From positions 1-25,159 of the IMG/VR virus record IMGVR_UViG_3300028646_000013: DNA of 25,159 nucleotides. One strand, given 5' to 3'. The stretch comes from a virus. Shown piece after piece: positions 15,343 through 24,272 of the stretch (position 1 is the first letter of the stretch; each line of letters starts with the position of its first letter). Under the pieces are notes generated by a model. The model saw only the letters and a list, made by a program, of their open reading frames with translations. It was not told the origin of the DNA and ran no database searches. Both the position numbers and the translations under genes were made by a program.

Positions 15343-18300
15343 TTATTTACTTTCTAATTTTTTTATTTTTTCTGTTAGTTCTTGAATTGATGCAATTAAA
15401 TAAGGTATTAATTTAATATAATCAACACTTAAATATTCATCATTATAAATTGTATGAACCAGTTCAGGAAGTACTTCTTTTAATTCCTGTGCTATTAAAC
15501 CAACATCTTTTTTATCTGTTTTATTTGAATTTAATTCTTTTGCTTTATCATTCCAATTATAACTAACTGGATTTAATAGATTGATAATATCTAATGAATT
15601 ACCTATTGATTTAATATTAGTTTTTAATCTTTTATCTGATGCAGAATGAGCATTAATTTCACCTGTTGCTGTAATATTTCCAGTTACTTGTAATCTTGCA
15701 CCGTTGTCACTTGTTGAACCAATCATTAAATTACCACTTTTCAACAACATTCTTGATGAATTATTTTCAGCAAAATACATTGCATCTCCCGAATTACAAT
15801 TAAATTCAACAATACCAAACCCACCCAAAAAAGACATATTTGATAATGAGGGTGTTGGTTGATTAAACCATATACCGCCATAAATATCCATTGTACCTAT
15901 TTTTGCACTTGTTGCACCTACTGAACCTACACCATTTATTTTTATTAAATTAGTATCTACCAAACTATTAAATGCAACACTACCATTTACAGTTAAATTA
16001 TTAGCATTCCAATCAACTGATGATAGATTTGAATTTCCATCATGCCAAATTCTTTTAACTGTACCAAATGAGGCTGTACCCTCTCTTAAATACCATTCAC
16101 CCTGTGCTCCTGTTGTACTTCCACCTATTAATTGCCAACTGTTATAAGAACCAGCATCCCATCCAGCAACATTAATACCTGAACGCCAATCAGCACTAAG
16201 ACCAGCAATGGAATTATTAAAAAATGTTGATATTGCATGACCTGCATAATATGTTGGTTGTCTATCTTCTCCCCTTGTATCAGTTACTGTCAATATATTT
16301 GCACTATTAGAACCAGTTGCATAATTTACATTTAATCCACTTGCTGTACCTGTTAATCCTGCACCACTTCCATTAAATGACGTTGCTGTTACTCCACCAT
16401 TAAACAACCCACTTCCATTCACCGCCAACTTATTATTAGTTATTTCAGCTCCTGTGGAATATCCTATACCGACGTTGCCATCGTCTCTAAATAATATACT
16501 ATTTGCTGCTGTATTTCCTGATTGAAAAGTCAAACCAAGATTAGCATTAGCATATATGTTATAACCATAACTTACTCCAGTAGCTCCATCAAGCCATATT
16601 TCTCCAACACCTATTTTGGTTGGAGTAAATACTCTTATCGGACTATCAACCAACACACCACTACCTTTCATAGGGATATAACCTGCTGTAAGGTTTGTTG
16701 GGGTAATTCCTGTTGTTTGGACGGTCGATGCAAAAGTTGCTGCACCTGAATTAGGGTTTACCTTTAACCAAGTTTTATTACCACCAGCCTCAACACCTGC
16801 TCCAATTCTAAATTGTAAAGTCGAAGTGGATTTAATTTTTGTATCTAAGTAGACATTTCCATTTTCTACATAAGGATAAATCCTAAATCCCGTTAATCCA
16901 TCATCGCCTAAATCAGTATTATCACCGAATAATGCAAATGTTCCAATTTTTGAATTTCCACTAATCCATATATTACCCGACTGAGCAGATGTAGTATTGT
17001 TTTGGATATACTTAGAGTCTAAAGATACTCCTGCAATAGTTGGAGTGTTGGAGAAATTGGCTATGCCTGATGAATTTATAGTTACAGCATCAATATCATT
17101 AGTATAAAAAGTTAAAGATTGATTTTTGCTTGTTCCTAATCTAAAACCACCAAAACTATTCCAATCAATATTTCCAGTACCACCATTAGCATAGAATGAC
17201 ATTACATTGTCTGTGGTTAATTTTTCGACAGCCCCAAACTCATAAGTATATGCTCCATTGGATACTTCTAACAGTGAACCAATTGGACTCCAAGTAGAAT
17301 TTATTTTAATTTTTCCAAATGCATCAATATCACTCCCCCACAATTTACCCAGTCTTGAACTACTTGAACCTATTGTTTGTGGGGTTGATTGGTCGGTTAA
17401 TACTGCCCCTAAGTAATTACCAAGGTTGTTGTTAAATTGGCTAAGATTAATAGGTTTATCCGTTAAAGAATTATAGCTTTTTTCTGATAAGTTATTTAGT
17501 GAGTGATTATGAGTTGATAAAGAAAATGTACTGCCTAAAGTAGCCGTAATTAAATTTCCTGTCTTAGATATTGAGGTTAAGGCATTGCCCGAACCGGATA
17601 TGACCACGCTGGTTGCAGAACCACTTTCGACACTTACCAATCTACTATTGATCTGATTTATCGTGTAGGCGTTGAATGTATCCGTTAATACAGCATTGTC
17701 AAACGCTCCACCTAGATTTGAGATATTGTAAACCGTTTGGATCAGCCCTCCACCTGCGCCGCCCGAACCTGAGCCAACGCCATAGGCACTAATCTCTCCC
17801 GCCGAATAAATACTGTTATCAATTGATAAATAACCATTTGCATCAACGATAAGATTAACGGATTTTGTGCCGTTCGTAATCGTTAACCCTTTTGTAGTGG
17901 TCTTTGCATTTACAGTTAATGCTCCAGACAAAGCTCCACCGGTTAACGGTAAAAAGTTCAATGCTGGAAAATTGGTTATATCAGATACTAAATGAGTATG
18001 AATTAAAGGAGCTTTCCCTGTAATGGTTACAACGAGGGCAGCCATCGCATTATCGTCATTCGCCAACTCTAAGGATATTTCCTTTAATGTGTCTAAATTT
18101 GCGGGTGCTCCGCCTATTAAATCCGTAAACCGTTGGTCAACGTATAAGTTTGTTGCATAATTGGAGTCATTTAATAGCTGTGAAAGTTTAGTAGGTAAAG
18201 AAGATGCTGTTATATACCCTAATCCCGTCCACGGAGTTCCAGTAACAAACCCCCCGTAATTTCCTAAGTCATTAATTAATTGGCTTAATCTTAAAGGTAA

Positions 18301-20439
18301 TGCAGACGATGTGATATATCCGGCATTCTCAACTGTTACAAGTCTGCTATTAATCCTGTTTACCGCATATGCGTTAAAAGTATTAGTTAGGTCTGAATCA
18401 TTAAAAGTTTGACCTAAATTTGAATAACCGAATACTTGAGAAACTAACCCAGAACCACCGCCGCCACTAGTTGAACCTACACCATAAGCTGAACTTTCGC
18501 CCAAAGAATAAACATCCTTGTCAATAGAAAGTCTTCCATCTGCATCAACTGTTAAGTTTACAATTAAACCATCTGTATTTTTTATTGCTAATCCTTGAAC
18601 AGTTGCAACACCTCTAACATCTGCTAATCCATTAAATGACTGACCAAATATTAATCTGCTATTTAACAATGAACCTGCAGAACCAGTTGTGTTTTGATTT
18701 AACACTCCTATTGGAAGCTGCGTAATTGCAGTTATTAACCCCTTTGCATTTACTGTAATTCTTGGAATAGCATTATTTAAGCCATAAGAACCTACATTTG
18801 AATTAATATTCTTCAATACTAAAGCCACTGAAGTATTACCAGCAACAGTATTAACATCACCTGAAAATGTTATGAGTTTATTAGCGGTTAAATATGCGCT
18901 ATCATTATTAAAATATGATACATTAATTGGAAAGTTGAATATATCATTTATTAAATGTGCATGATTACTATTTGCTTTATTATCAAGTAAGCTAACAACT
19001 GAAGCTACTCCTGCCTCTGTGCTTTCAATCCTGCTTTTAAGTTTAAATATAGAATAAGCATTAAACGTATTAGTTAAATCAGAGTCTAAGAATGCTCCTT
19101 CTGATGCTGCTATCATATCAGAGTAACTAAGCACATTCGATATCAGTCCTCCTGTTCCACCTCCACCACCACCTCCTGCACCATAAGCACTTAAAAAGTC
19201 CGTAGAATACAAACCCCTATCAACACTTAGACATCCGTTTTCATCAACAACTAAGTTGACTGATTTTGTTCCGTTCGTTATGGTAAGACCTTTTGTAGTA
19301 GTTTTCGCATTTACAATTAATGCACCTGAGAGATTTCCACCTGTTAACGGTAAATACAGTGATACAGCATCAGTTTTGGTCAAATACGTTGCCGTTGCAA
19401 CTCCTGTTGCCAGATAAGTGCTATTGTCGTAACTAATTGTAGTACCGTTGGATTTGATAAACCCCAAACCATTTAATTGAGGTTGTTTTGTTCCGATCAA
19501 ATTGGTTACAGTTGCCGCAAAGTTAGGATCGTTCCCAAGTGCATTTGCAAGCTCGTTTAAAGCATCTAAAGAAGCAGGGGCACTACCTATTAAAGAAGCG
19601 AACCTTTGATCTACGTAACTCGCAGTAGCAAAATTTAGGGGGTTAGTTGCGTTATATGGAGTAAACCCGAGCGCATTAGTTATTAACTCGCTAGTCAAAC
19701 CCGATAAGTAGTTTTTATTCTCAACCGTTACAAGTCTGCTGTTAATTCTGTTTATAGCATAAGAATTAAAAGTCGTTGTCAAGTTTGAATCATCAAAATC
19801 CTGTCCTAAATCAGAATAACTAAACACTTGAGTTATCAAACCTGAACCCGCCCCTCCTGTAGAACCAGCCCCATAAGCCGATATTTCTCCGGATGAATAA
19901 ATATCTCCGTCAAAACTTAATCTACCATTTTCGTCTACAGTCAGAGTTACGATTTGCGTTCCGTTTGTAATTGACAACCCCTTTGTAGTGGTTTTTGCAT
20001 TTACATTTAAAGCGCCAGATAAGGTTCCGCCTGACAGTAACAAATAAGCGCCAAGCCAAGGGGTTTCTGTGATTCCATAACCAGCAAGCGTAGTGGGTCT
20101 ATTGTTTAATTCAGAAAAATTATATGACGGCTTATTTGGCTGTTTAGCCCAATCGGATATATCTGTTGATAATAGAATATTTTGAGGTAACGATGCTGAT
20201 ACTACGCCATTTTCATCGATGGACAATCCTTCACCGATTTTAACTCCTCCCAATAAAGAAGAAGTGGCTTTTGGCAAAACATAAGGCGAAGAAGAATTTA
20301 ATTTTATTTGAGTTCCAACGGCGATTGCTAAATTTGAAGACAAACGAGCGATTGATTTTTCCGGACTTGTGTCATTCGCATTTGCTTTGAATGCTTTAGC
20401 TATGTCGTTTTGAAATTGGTTGTAATCTATGCCGCTCAT
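15343..20439 (-). CDS. long tail fibre protein with C-terminal S74 self-cleaving chaperone
   Basis: This 1698-residue trimeric-fibre protein is the main host-recognition candidate. Its N-terminus (NQFQNDIAKAFKANANDTSP) probably attaches to the baseplate. Residues about 130-940 contain four related modules of about 110 residues (separate repeat entry), each with a conserved SAYG glycine hinge. Three HxH motifs (HAH, HTH, HNH; coding near 18954, 17992 and 17513) may bind metal in the trimer, as in T4 gp37. Residues 1000-1590 are beta-rich fibre shaft and probable binding domains. The last 100 residues are the intramolecular chaperone: ASDKRLKTNIKSI, NPVSYNWND and DVGLIAQELKEVLPELV, ending in a coiled coil (IASIQELTEKIKKLESK). 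The expected cleavage is before S1601, with R1604 and K1606 in the conserved S-D-x-R-x-K motif. It lies 43 nt after the baseplate-J gene, an ordinary place for fibre genes. Confidence 0.93.
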   Translation of the reverse strand: MSGIDYNQFQNDIAKAFKANANDTSPEKSIARLSSNLAIAVGTQIKLNSSSPYVLPKATSSLLGGVKIGEGLSIDENGVVSASLPQNILLSTDISDWAKQPNKPSYNFSELNNRPTTLAGYGITETPWLGAYLLLSGGTLSGALNVNAKTTTKGLSITNGTQIVTLTVDENGRLSFDGDIYSSGEISAYGAGSTGGAGSGLITQVFSYSDLGQDFDDSNLTTTFNSYAINRINSRLVTVENKNYLSGLTSELITNALGFTPYNATNPLNFATASYVDQRFASLIGSAPASLDALNELANALGNDPNFAATVTNLIGTKQPQLNGLGFIKSNGTTISYDNSTYLATGVATATYLTKTDAVSLYLPLTGGNLSGALIVNAKTTTKGLTITNGTKSVNLVVDENGCLSVDRGLYSTDFLSAYGAGGGGGGGTGGLISNVLSYSDMIAASEGAFLDSDLTNTFNAYSIFKLKSRIESTEAGVASVVSLLDNKANSNHAHLINDIFNFPINVSYFNNDSAYLTANKLITFSGDVNTVAGNTSVALVLKNINSNVGSYGLNNAIPRITVNAKGLITAITQLPIGVLNQNTTGSAGSLLNSRLIFGQSFNGLADVRGVATVQGLAIKNTDGLIVNLTVDADGRLSIDKDVYSLGESSAYGVGSTSGGGGSGLVSQVFGYSNLGQTFNDSDLTNTFNAYAVNRINSRLVTVENAGYITSSALPLRLSQLINDLGNYGGFVTGTPWTGLGYITASSLPTKLSQLLNDSNYATNLYVDQRFTDLIGGAPANLDTLKEISLELANDDNAMAALVVTITGKAPLIHTHLVSDITNFPALNFLPLTGGALSGALTVNAKTTTKGLTITNGTKSVNLIVDANGYLSIDNSIYSAGEISAYGVGSGSGGAGGGLIQTVYNISNLGGAFDNAVLTDTFNAYTINQINSRLVSVESGSATSVVISGSGNALTSISKTGNLITATLGSTFSLSTHNHSLNNLSEKSYNSLTDKPINLSQFNNNLGNYLGAVLTDQSTPQTIGSSSSRLGKLWGSDIDAFGKIKINSTWSPIGSLLEVSNGAYTYEFGAVEKLTTDNVMSFYANGGTGNIDWNSFGGFRLGTSKNQSLTFYTNDIDAVTINSSGIANFSNTPTIAGVSLDSKYIQNNTTSAQSGNIWISGNSKIGTFALFGDNTDLGDDGLTGFRIYPYVENGNVYLDTKIKSTSTLQFRIGAGVEAGGNKTWLKVNPNSGAATFASTVQTTGITPTNLTAGYIPMKGSGVLVDSPIRVFTPTKIGVGEIWLDGATGVSYGYNIYANANLGLTFQSGNTAANSILFRDDGNVGIGYSTGAEITNNKLAVNGSGLFNGGVTATSFNGSGAGLTGTASGLNVNYATGSNSANILTVTDTRGEDRQPTYYAGHAISTFFNNSIAGLSADWRSGINVAGWDAGSYNSWQLIGGSTTGAQGEWYLREGTASFGTVKRIWHDGNSNLSSVDWNANNLTVNGSVAFNSLVDTNLIKINGVGSVGATSAKIGTMDIYGGIWFNQPTPSLSNMSFLGGFGIVEFNCNSGDAMYFAENNSSRMLLKSGNLMIGSTSDNGARLQVTGNITATGEINAHSASDKRLKTNIKSIGNSLDIINLLNPVSYNWNDKAKELNSNKTDKKDVGLIAQELKEVLPELVHTIYNDEYLSVDYIKLIPYLIASIQELTEKIKKLESK
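17623..20037 (-). repeat. four tandem modules in the tail fibre gene, period about 0.7 kb
   Basis: Each module runs from a LSGAL-VNAKTTTKGL stretch through a VDENG-LS strand, a SAYG glycine hinge (for example SAYGAGGGGGGGTGGLI), a YSDLG-F-DS-LT-TFNAY helix, to NSRLVTVE. They lie at about 19720-20037, 19016-19353, 18326-18655 and 17623-17950. Copies 1, 2 and 4 share clear DNA identity in the VNAKTTTKGL stretch; copy 3 has an unrelated first part (FNGLADVRGVATVQGLAIKN) but the same hinge and C-terminal half. A second repeat, YVDQRF--LIG-APA-LD, occurs twice between modules. This is internal gene duplication, not CRISPR. Confidence 0.85.
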
Positions 20440-20482
20440 ATTTTGAATCTTTAATAAAATGTGTTATCTGTTGCCATTAAAT

Positions 20483-21685
20483 TTATATAGTGGCTAAAAC
20501 AGATTGCTGAAAATAATAGTCAGGCTCATTAGGGTAATAGAATGAACTTAATATCCCCGCGTTATCGTATATCAAATTACCATCTAAATCACGAATAACA
20601 AACCCTCTAATCCTAGGCAATTGTCCGATAGGTACATTTATATCAAATCGGGGTAAAAAGTTTGTATCGGGCACGTAACGGACTCCACCTGTATTTTTAG
20701 CAATAAATAATAAATTTTCCCATTCAATTTTATTTCCGTCTTTCCAAAATCTGTAATCGAATAACTTCGACATTTGTATTTGAAGATCTTTTCTAACAAC
20801 ATCTATGTCCGACGATGGGTCGATATCAAGCCTGAATTGAACATCCAATAAAAACCATTTTACATTGTTCAGTTGCAAAGAGAATGTTGAAGCGTCGGAA
20901 GAATTTAAAAATTCGTTTATGGATAAATATTCTTCAGACCTAGAAACCATTTCATTTATTTCATCAGATGTGAAATCTTGACCATTACAAGGAACAATTG
21001 TTAAGTTTAATTTTCCAGAACCGTCAACTCCGCCCTTTAAAACTCTCAATACATTATTATTGATTTTCATCAAAATCTGTTCGATATACGATACTGTATC
21101 CCTCGCTAATTGATTGACGCTTTCTTTAATCCTTACCCGATACGTTTCATCGCTCTCAAAATCAGATCCCCCCGTGGCTTGATACTCATTTGTGCACGAT
21201 ATATGTCCCTGAGGAATTATTGTCATTCTATTTATAGACACTGGCCCGACGTTCGTTTGCATCCCAGTGGATTCGCTTTTTACTTTAGCATATTCAAACC
21301 CTTGTATACCGATTGTGACGTCTTTTTCTAACGAAAATCTCACTCCGCTTGTGCTTAAAAATTGGTTATCTGCAGATGAATAATAAGTACCTTTATCGGC
21401 GACTAATCTAATATAAGTTGAACTCCCTGAAGCTGTAAATCTTTCCGAAACCCCTCTTCTTTTTGCGGCTTCGTCTAAATAGCTACCATAAGAAGAATCA
21501 GGGAATATATGACCTTCAATTATCGCTTGATTCGTCAAACATTTTTGACCTATTTTAGCAACTCCGTAACCAATTCCGCTTAAGACTGACTCATTTGAAA
21601 TGTCATTTACCTTATCAGTTTTGTTTAAGAATATTTCCAAAAATATTTGCTTTAATTCTTGCGCTGTACTTATTTTAGTTATCAT
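20483..21685 (-). CDS. baseplate J-like wedge protein
   Basis: Component of the baseplate wedge, equivalent to P2 gpJ and related to T4 gp6, which links wedges into the ring that opens on contraction. The family signature TGGSDFESDETYRVRI is present at 171-186, after the beta-rich N-domain (TYIRLVADKGTYY, YAKVKSESTGMQTNVGPVSI). The next part (ARDTVSYIEQILMKI, RVLKGGVDGSGKLNLTIVPC) also follows the family pattern of a helical then a beta domain. The 400-residue length is typical. The ATG overlaps the end of the preceding gp25-like gene by 4 nt (ATGA), the usual gp25-to-J order in contractile tails. Confidence 0.92.
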   Translation of the reverse strand: MITKISTAQELKQIFLEIFLNKTDKVNDISNESVLSGIGYGVAKIGQKCLTNQAIIEGHIFPDSSYGSYLDEAAKRRGVSERFTASGSSTYIRLVADKGTYYSSADNQFLSTSGVRFSLEKDVTIGIQGFEYAKVKSESTGMQTNVGPVSINRMTIIPQGHISCTNEYQATGGSDFESDETYRVRIKESVNQLARDTVSYIEQILMKINNNVLRVLKGGVDGSGKLNLTIVPCNGQDFTSDEINEMVSRSEEYLSINEFLNSSDASTFSLQLNNVKWFLLDVQFRLDIDPSSDIDVVRKDLQIQMSKLFDYRFWKDGNKIEWENLLFIAKNTGGVRYVPDTNFLPRFDINVPIGQLPRIRGFVIRDLDGNLIYDNAGILSSFYYPNEPDYYFQQSVLATI

Positions 21686-22602
21686 ATTGTTATCTTTTGC
21701 TCAGTTTTGTAATCATACTTTGTTTTAATGTCGCAAGTCAATGTCATATCTCCTTCCGAAAATTTAAATCCTTTTACGTTTACATATTCAAACAAATCAT
21801 TTTGCATAAATATATTCGTTATGTCCTCCACTAAAATGGGATATGAAAATTGTTTAACCGTACTGCCCGATATTAACGACATATCCTTCCCAAATAATGG
21901 GTTTTCGGGAACATCCCCTCGATTTAATTCTAACAATATAGCGCACTTTTGGTCAATGTTATCTTTGTATAAAACAATATCTAAATCATTGTCTACAAAA
22001 GTTATATTTTTACAAATATCTTTGCCATAAATTCTTTCTCCGATAGGCTGGTCTAAGATTGTAGTAACCACAATATCAGTGGCATTGTTAACGAACGCGC
22101 TTATAGATTTTAATTCATCAATTTCCCAATCTGATTCGTTCAAATCGTTATTCAACATCAAGTCTATCCAGTCAGAATTTTCTCCGCTTACATTCTTGAT
22201 TGAATTAGCCACTTCTTCCATTGTTCTCAACCCCCCTACTGTCGTGTCAACTTGTATGTAAGGTTTATACCCGTATTTGGTTTTTGAAGTCCTTAAAAAC
22301 TTTGGTAATTTGTTTATTTTTTCAACAGCGGCTGTCAATGCTTCGACCAACTCCATTAGTTCCCAATAACCGCAGGTTGAAAACTTAGACGAGAAATTCT
22401 TAAACTGAACCCCCAACGTTACACAGTCTTTTGTCAGCTTAGATAAAAAGTTTAAATGTGTATTATCAATTTCGTCTGTTTCCCCTGAATAATATTGAAG
22501 CACTATTGGATACGAATTTAGCATGAATAAACGATAGTCATTCAAGAATTTCAATAAAGGATATTTTGTTACTTTTTCAAATTCGTATATTATTGAATCC
22601 AT
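21682..22602 (-). CDS. baseplate wedge protein with LysM-like segment and gp25-like C-terminal domain
   Basis: The C-terminal 100 residues (about 205-306) match the GPW/gp25 family that initiates and anchors the sheath at the baseplate: KCAILLELNRGDVPENPLFG has the usual 'T..G..P..P.FG' core, followed by helix DITNIFMQND and the strand pair VNVKGFKFSEGDMTLTCDIK. Residues about 122-158 (GLRTMEEVANSIKNVSGENS then DWIDLMLNNDLNESDW) resemble the LysM-like segment 'TLEDIA......W..IA..N.L' found in T4 gp53 and other baseplate proteins. So one polypeptide may combine gp53-like and gp25-like parts, which are usually separate. The N-terminal 100 residues are helical. It is 3 nt from its upstream neighbour and overlaps the baseplate-J gene by 4 nt. 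Confidence 0.8.
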   Translation of the reverse strand: MDSIIYEFEKVTKYPLLKFLNDYRLFMLNSYPIVLQYYSGETDEIDNTHLNFLSKLTKDCVTLGVQFKNFSSKFSTCGYWELMELVEALTAAVEKINKLPKFLRTSKTKYGYKPYIQVDTTVGGLRTMEEVANSIKNVSGENSDWIDLMLNNDLNESDWEIDELKSISAFVNNATDIVVTTILDQPIGERIYGKDICKNITFVDNDLDIVLYKDNIDQKCAILLELNRGDVPENPLFGKDMSLISGSTVKQFSYPILVEDITNIFMQNDLFEYVNVKGFKFSEGDMTLTCDIKTKYDYKTEQKITI

Positions 22603-22605
22603 CTT

Positions 22606-23370
22606 TTATATTTTTAATGCCATCCCGTAATTTTTGATTGCGCTCGTAACTAAATTATTTAATAATTTTGCTATTTGAGAACTTGCAACCGTTGTTAGAA
22701 ATTTCTTCATGTCTTTGTTGCCGGAATAATCGCTCTTCACCATATTTCCGTCGGCGACTGCTTTTAGTTCTACTGAGTAAAACCAAAGCATATTGTTTTC
22801 AACCCCCTGAGAAAACGATTGTTGTAAAGGCTCAACCACGTATGAAGAATTTAACGCGTAATTATTAAATATGAGAATATGTGGTTTATTTTTATCGTCT
22901 AACTTCCAAGCTGACTCAAGAATATTCTCCATCATTTTCAGAAGCCCGAACCCAGTTTTTATTAACAAGTTTTCTTTTCCTATTTTTACGCCAGTATTCC
23001 CCCCGAAGAATGGGATAGTTGACACATTACCCGTTGCTTGAACTCCAGTAACTAAACGCAATTTTCTACCAAAGCAACCCTGCAAAGATATATCTCGTGG
23101 AGAAAACGAGTCACTAAATAAAGTAGTTATTCCCGTATTTGTTTTTGTTATAGTAGCAACTTGCGTTTTAGAGTCCATTACGTTATTAGGCATAACCGTA
23201 AAAGTCATATAACCCTTTGTTATTCCGGAGCTGTCAATTAATTCCAAAGAACATAAATAATATTCTATTTCATCTGGATATAAAGCGTGTAAAGCGGCAC
23301 GCCCCATAGACGATGTCGCTGAAGCTAAATTAGTAGCCGCACTGTTTAATCCATTAGAGAATAAATCCAT
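22606..23370 (-). CDS. probable tail tube-end/baseplate hub-associated protein
   Basis: The 254-residue protein starts with a low-complexity Ala/Ser/Asn segment (LNSAATNLASATSSMGRAAL), then a beta-barrel-like domain: YYLCSLELIDSSGITKGYMT, FTVMPNNVMDSKTQVATITK, DSFSPRDISLQGCFGRKL. Such 'P..i..s......i......G....di.l.G.FG' patterns occur in distal-tail and tube-initiator proteins (Dit-like, T4 gp48/gp54-like). C-terminal residues 140-250 look helical, with beta strands at NKPHILIFNNYALNSSYVVE. Its place between the spike and the gp25-like gene supports a tube-baseplate connector. I cannot name a family; the confidence refers to it being a virion structural gene. Confidence 0.62.
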   Translation of the reverse strand: MDLFSNGLNSAATNLASATSSMGRAALHALYPDEIEYYLCSLELIDSSGITKGYMTFTVMPNNVMDSKTQVATITKTNTGITTLFSDSFSPRDISLQGCFGRKLRLVTGVQATGNVSTIPFFGGNTGVKIGKENLLIKTGFGLLKMMENILESAWKLDDKNKPHILIFNNYALNSSYVVEPLQQSFSQGVENNMLWFYSVELKAVADGNMVKSDYSGNKDMKKFLTTVASSQIAKLLNNLVTSAIKNYGMALKI

Positions 23371-23371
23371 A

Positions 23372-24268
23372 TTAATCTGTATTTGAAAGCTTAGACAACA
23401 AACTGCTGAGTTTACCTTTAATAGTTGTTAATTTTAATACCGATGGCGGGGATGGAACGGCTGTAGGCAATGAAACTGCTAGCACCATAGTTGATATTGT
23501 GTCAATTAATTCTCCTAATAATTCGTTCAAAGAATTTCCTAAAACTAATGGTTGTTTGCCCGAACCCAGATTTATGGATTTTGATTCAAGTTTTATTTCG
23601 TTATTCAGCGCGGTTATTTTATTATCAAATTCATCGATGTAAGTAAGACCTTCTCCCAACACATACTTTATACTACCTTTCGTTACACCTTCTTCAGTAA
23701 CGCTTAAATTTAGACTACCACTTGTACTTATGTTTATTTCTTTGTCTGAAGTTATGTTGAGTTGGTTATCGCAATAAATATCAACTAACGAATCTTCATT
23801 TTCGCTGTTTATCTTTATTTGCAAATTTGATGGGCTGTCTTTATCTCCTAATAAACTAATTTGCAAAAGTGATTCTTCGCCATTCATGAAAAATTCGACA
23901 GTCTTTGAAGAACCGTTTCCTCGCACTAAGCGATATTGGTTCTTCCCCATTGAAAAACCGTCCCCCTCTTTTGTTAGATAAGCCACTATAACAGGCAATC
24001 CAGACACTCCATCTTTTATCCAGATTACGGGAGTACCTAAATCCCCCTCATGTGGAAAATGTATGTTACTGATTACTTGTTCAGGACAAAGTACGTTATT
24101 AAAAAAGCCGTATCCCCGTCCTCCTTGCATAGTTAATCTATGGGTGGAATAACAATCGTTTATGTACTCTTCTCGCTCATTTTCATCAGGCACCACTACA
24201 TAACCTACTCCACCGCTGCCAATGTCAAGGTTGTTATTGTGTATTCCTAGTATATCTTTTTGTTGCAT
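23372..24268 (-). CDS. baseplate central spike protein (gp5/gpV-like, OB fold plus beta-helix)
   Basis: The 298-residue protein follows the layout of contractile-tail spikes. Residues about 55-100 form the OB-fold (EQVISNIHFPHEGDLGTPVI then GLPVIVAYLTKEG). Residues about 130-240 are short strands repeating hydrophobic-polar steps, ending LNITSDKEINISTSGSLNLS and LNNEIKLESKSINLGSG, the kind of triple-stranded beta-prism that pierces the membrane. The C-terminus PLVLGNSLNELLGELIDTIS is typical of the helical cap. No lysozyme domain is inserted, unlike T4 gp5, so wall digestion must come from elsewhere. It lies between the hub and a tube-end protein, 4 nt from the hub gene. Confidence 0.83.
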   Translation of the reverse strand: MQQKDILGIHNNNLDIGSGGVGYVVVPDENEREEYINDCYSTHRLTMQGGRGYGFFNNVLCPEQVISNIHFPHEGDLGTPVIWIKDGVSGLPVIVAYLTKEGDGFSMGKNQYRLVRGNGSSKTVEFFMNGEESLLQISLLGDKDSPSNLQIKINSENEDSLVDIYCDNQLNITSDKEINISTSGSLNLSVTEEGVTKGSIKYVLGEGLTYIDEFDNKITALNNEIKLESKSINLGSGKQPLVLGNSLNELLGELIDTISTMVLAVSLPTAVPSPPSVLKLTTIKGKLSSLLSKLSNTD

Positions 24269-24272
24269 AGTA

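Noticed and set aside
17623-20037. Regularly spaced repeats as a CRISPR-like array
   Set aside because: The repeats are about 320 nt, diverged, in frame within a tail fibre gene and encode conserved protein modules.
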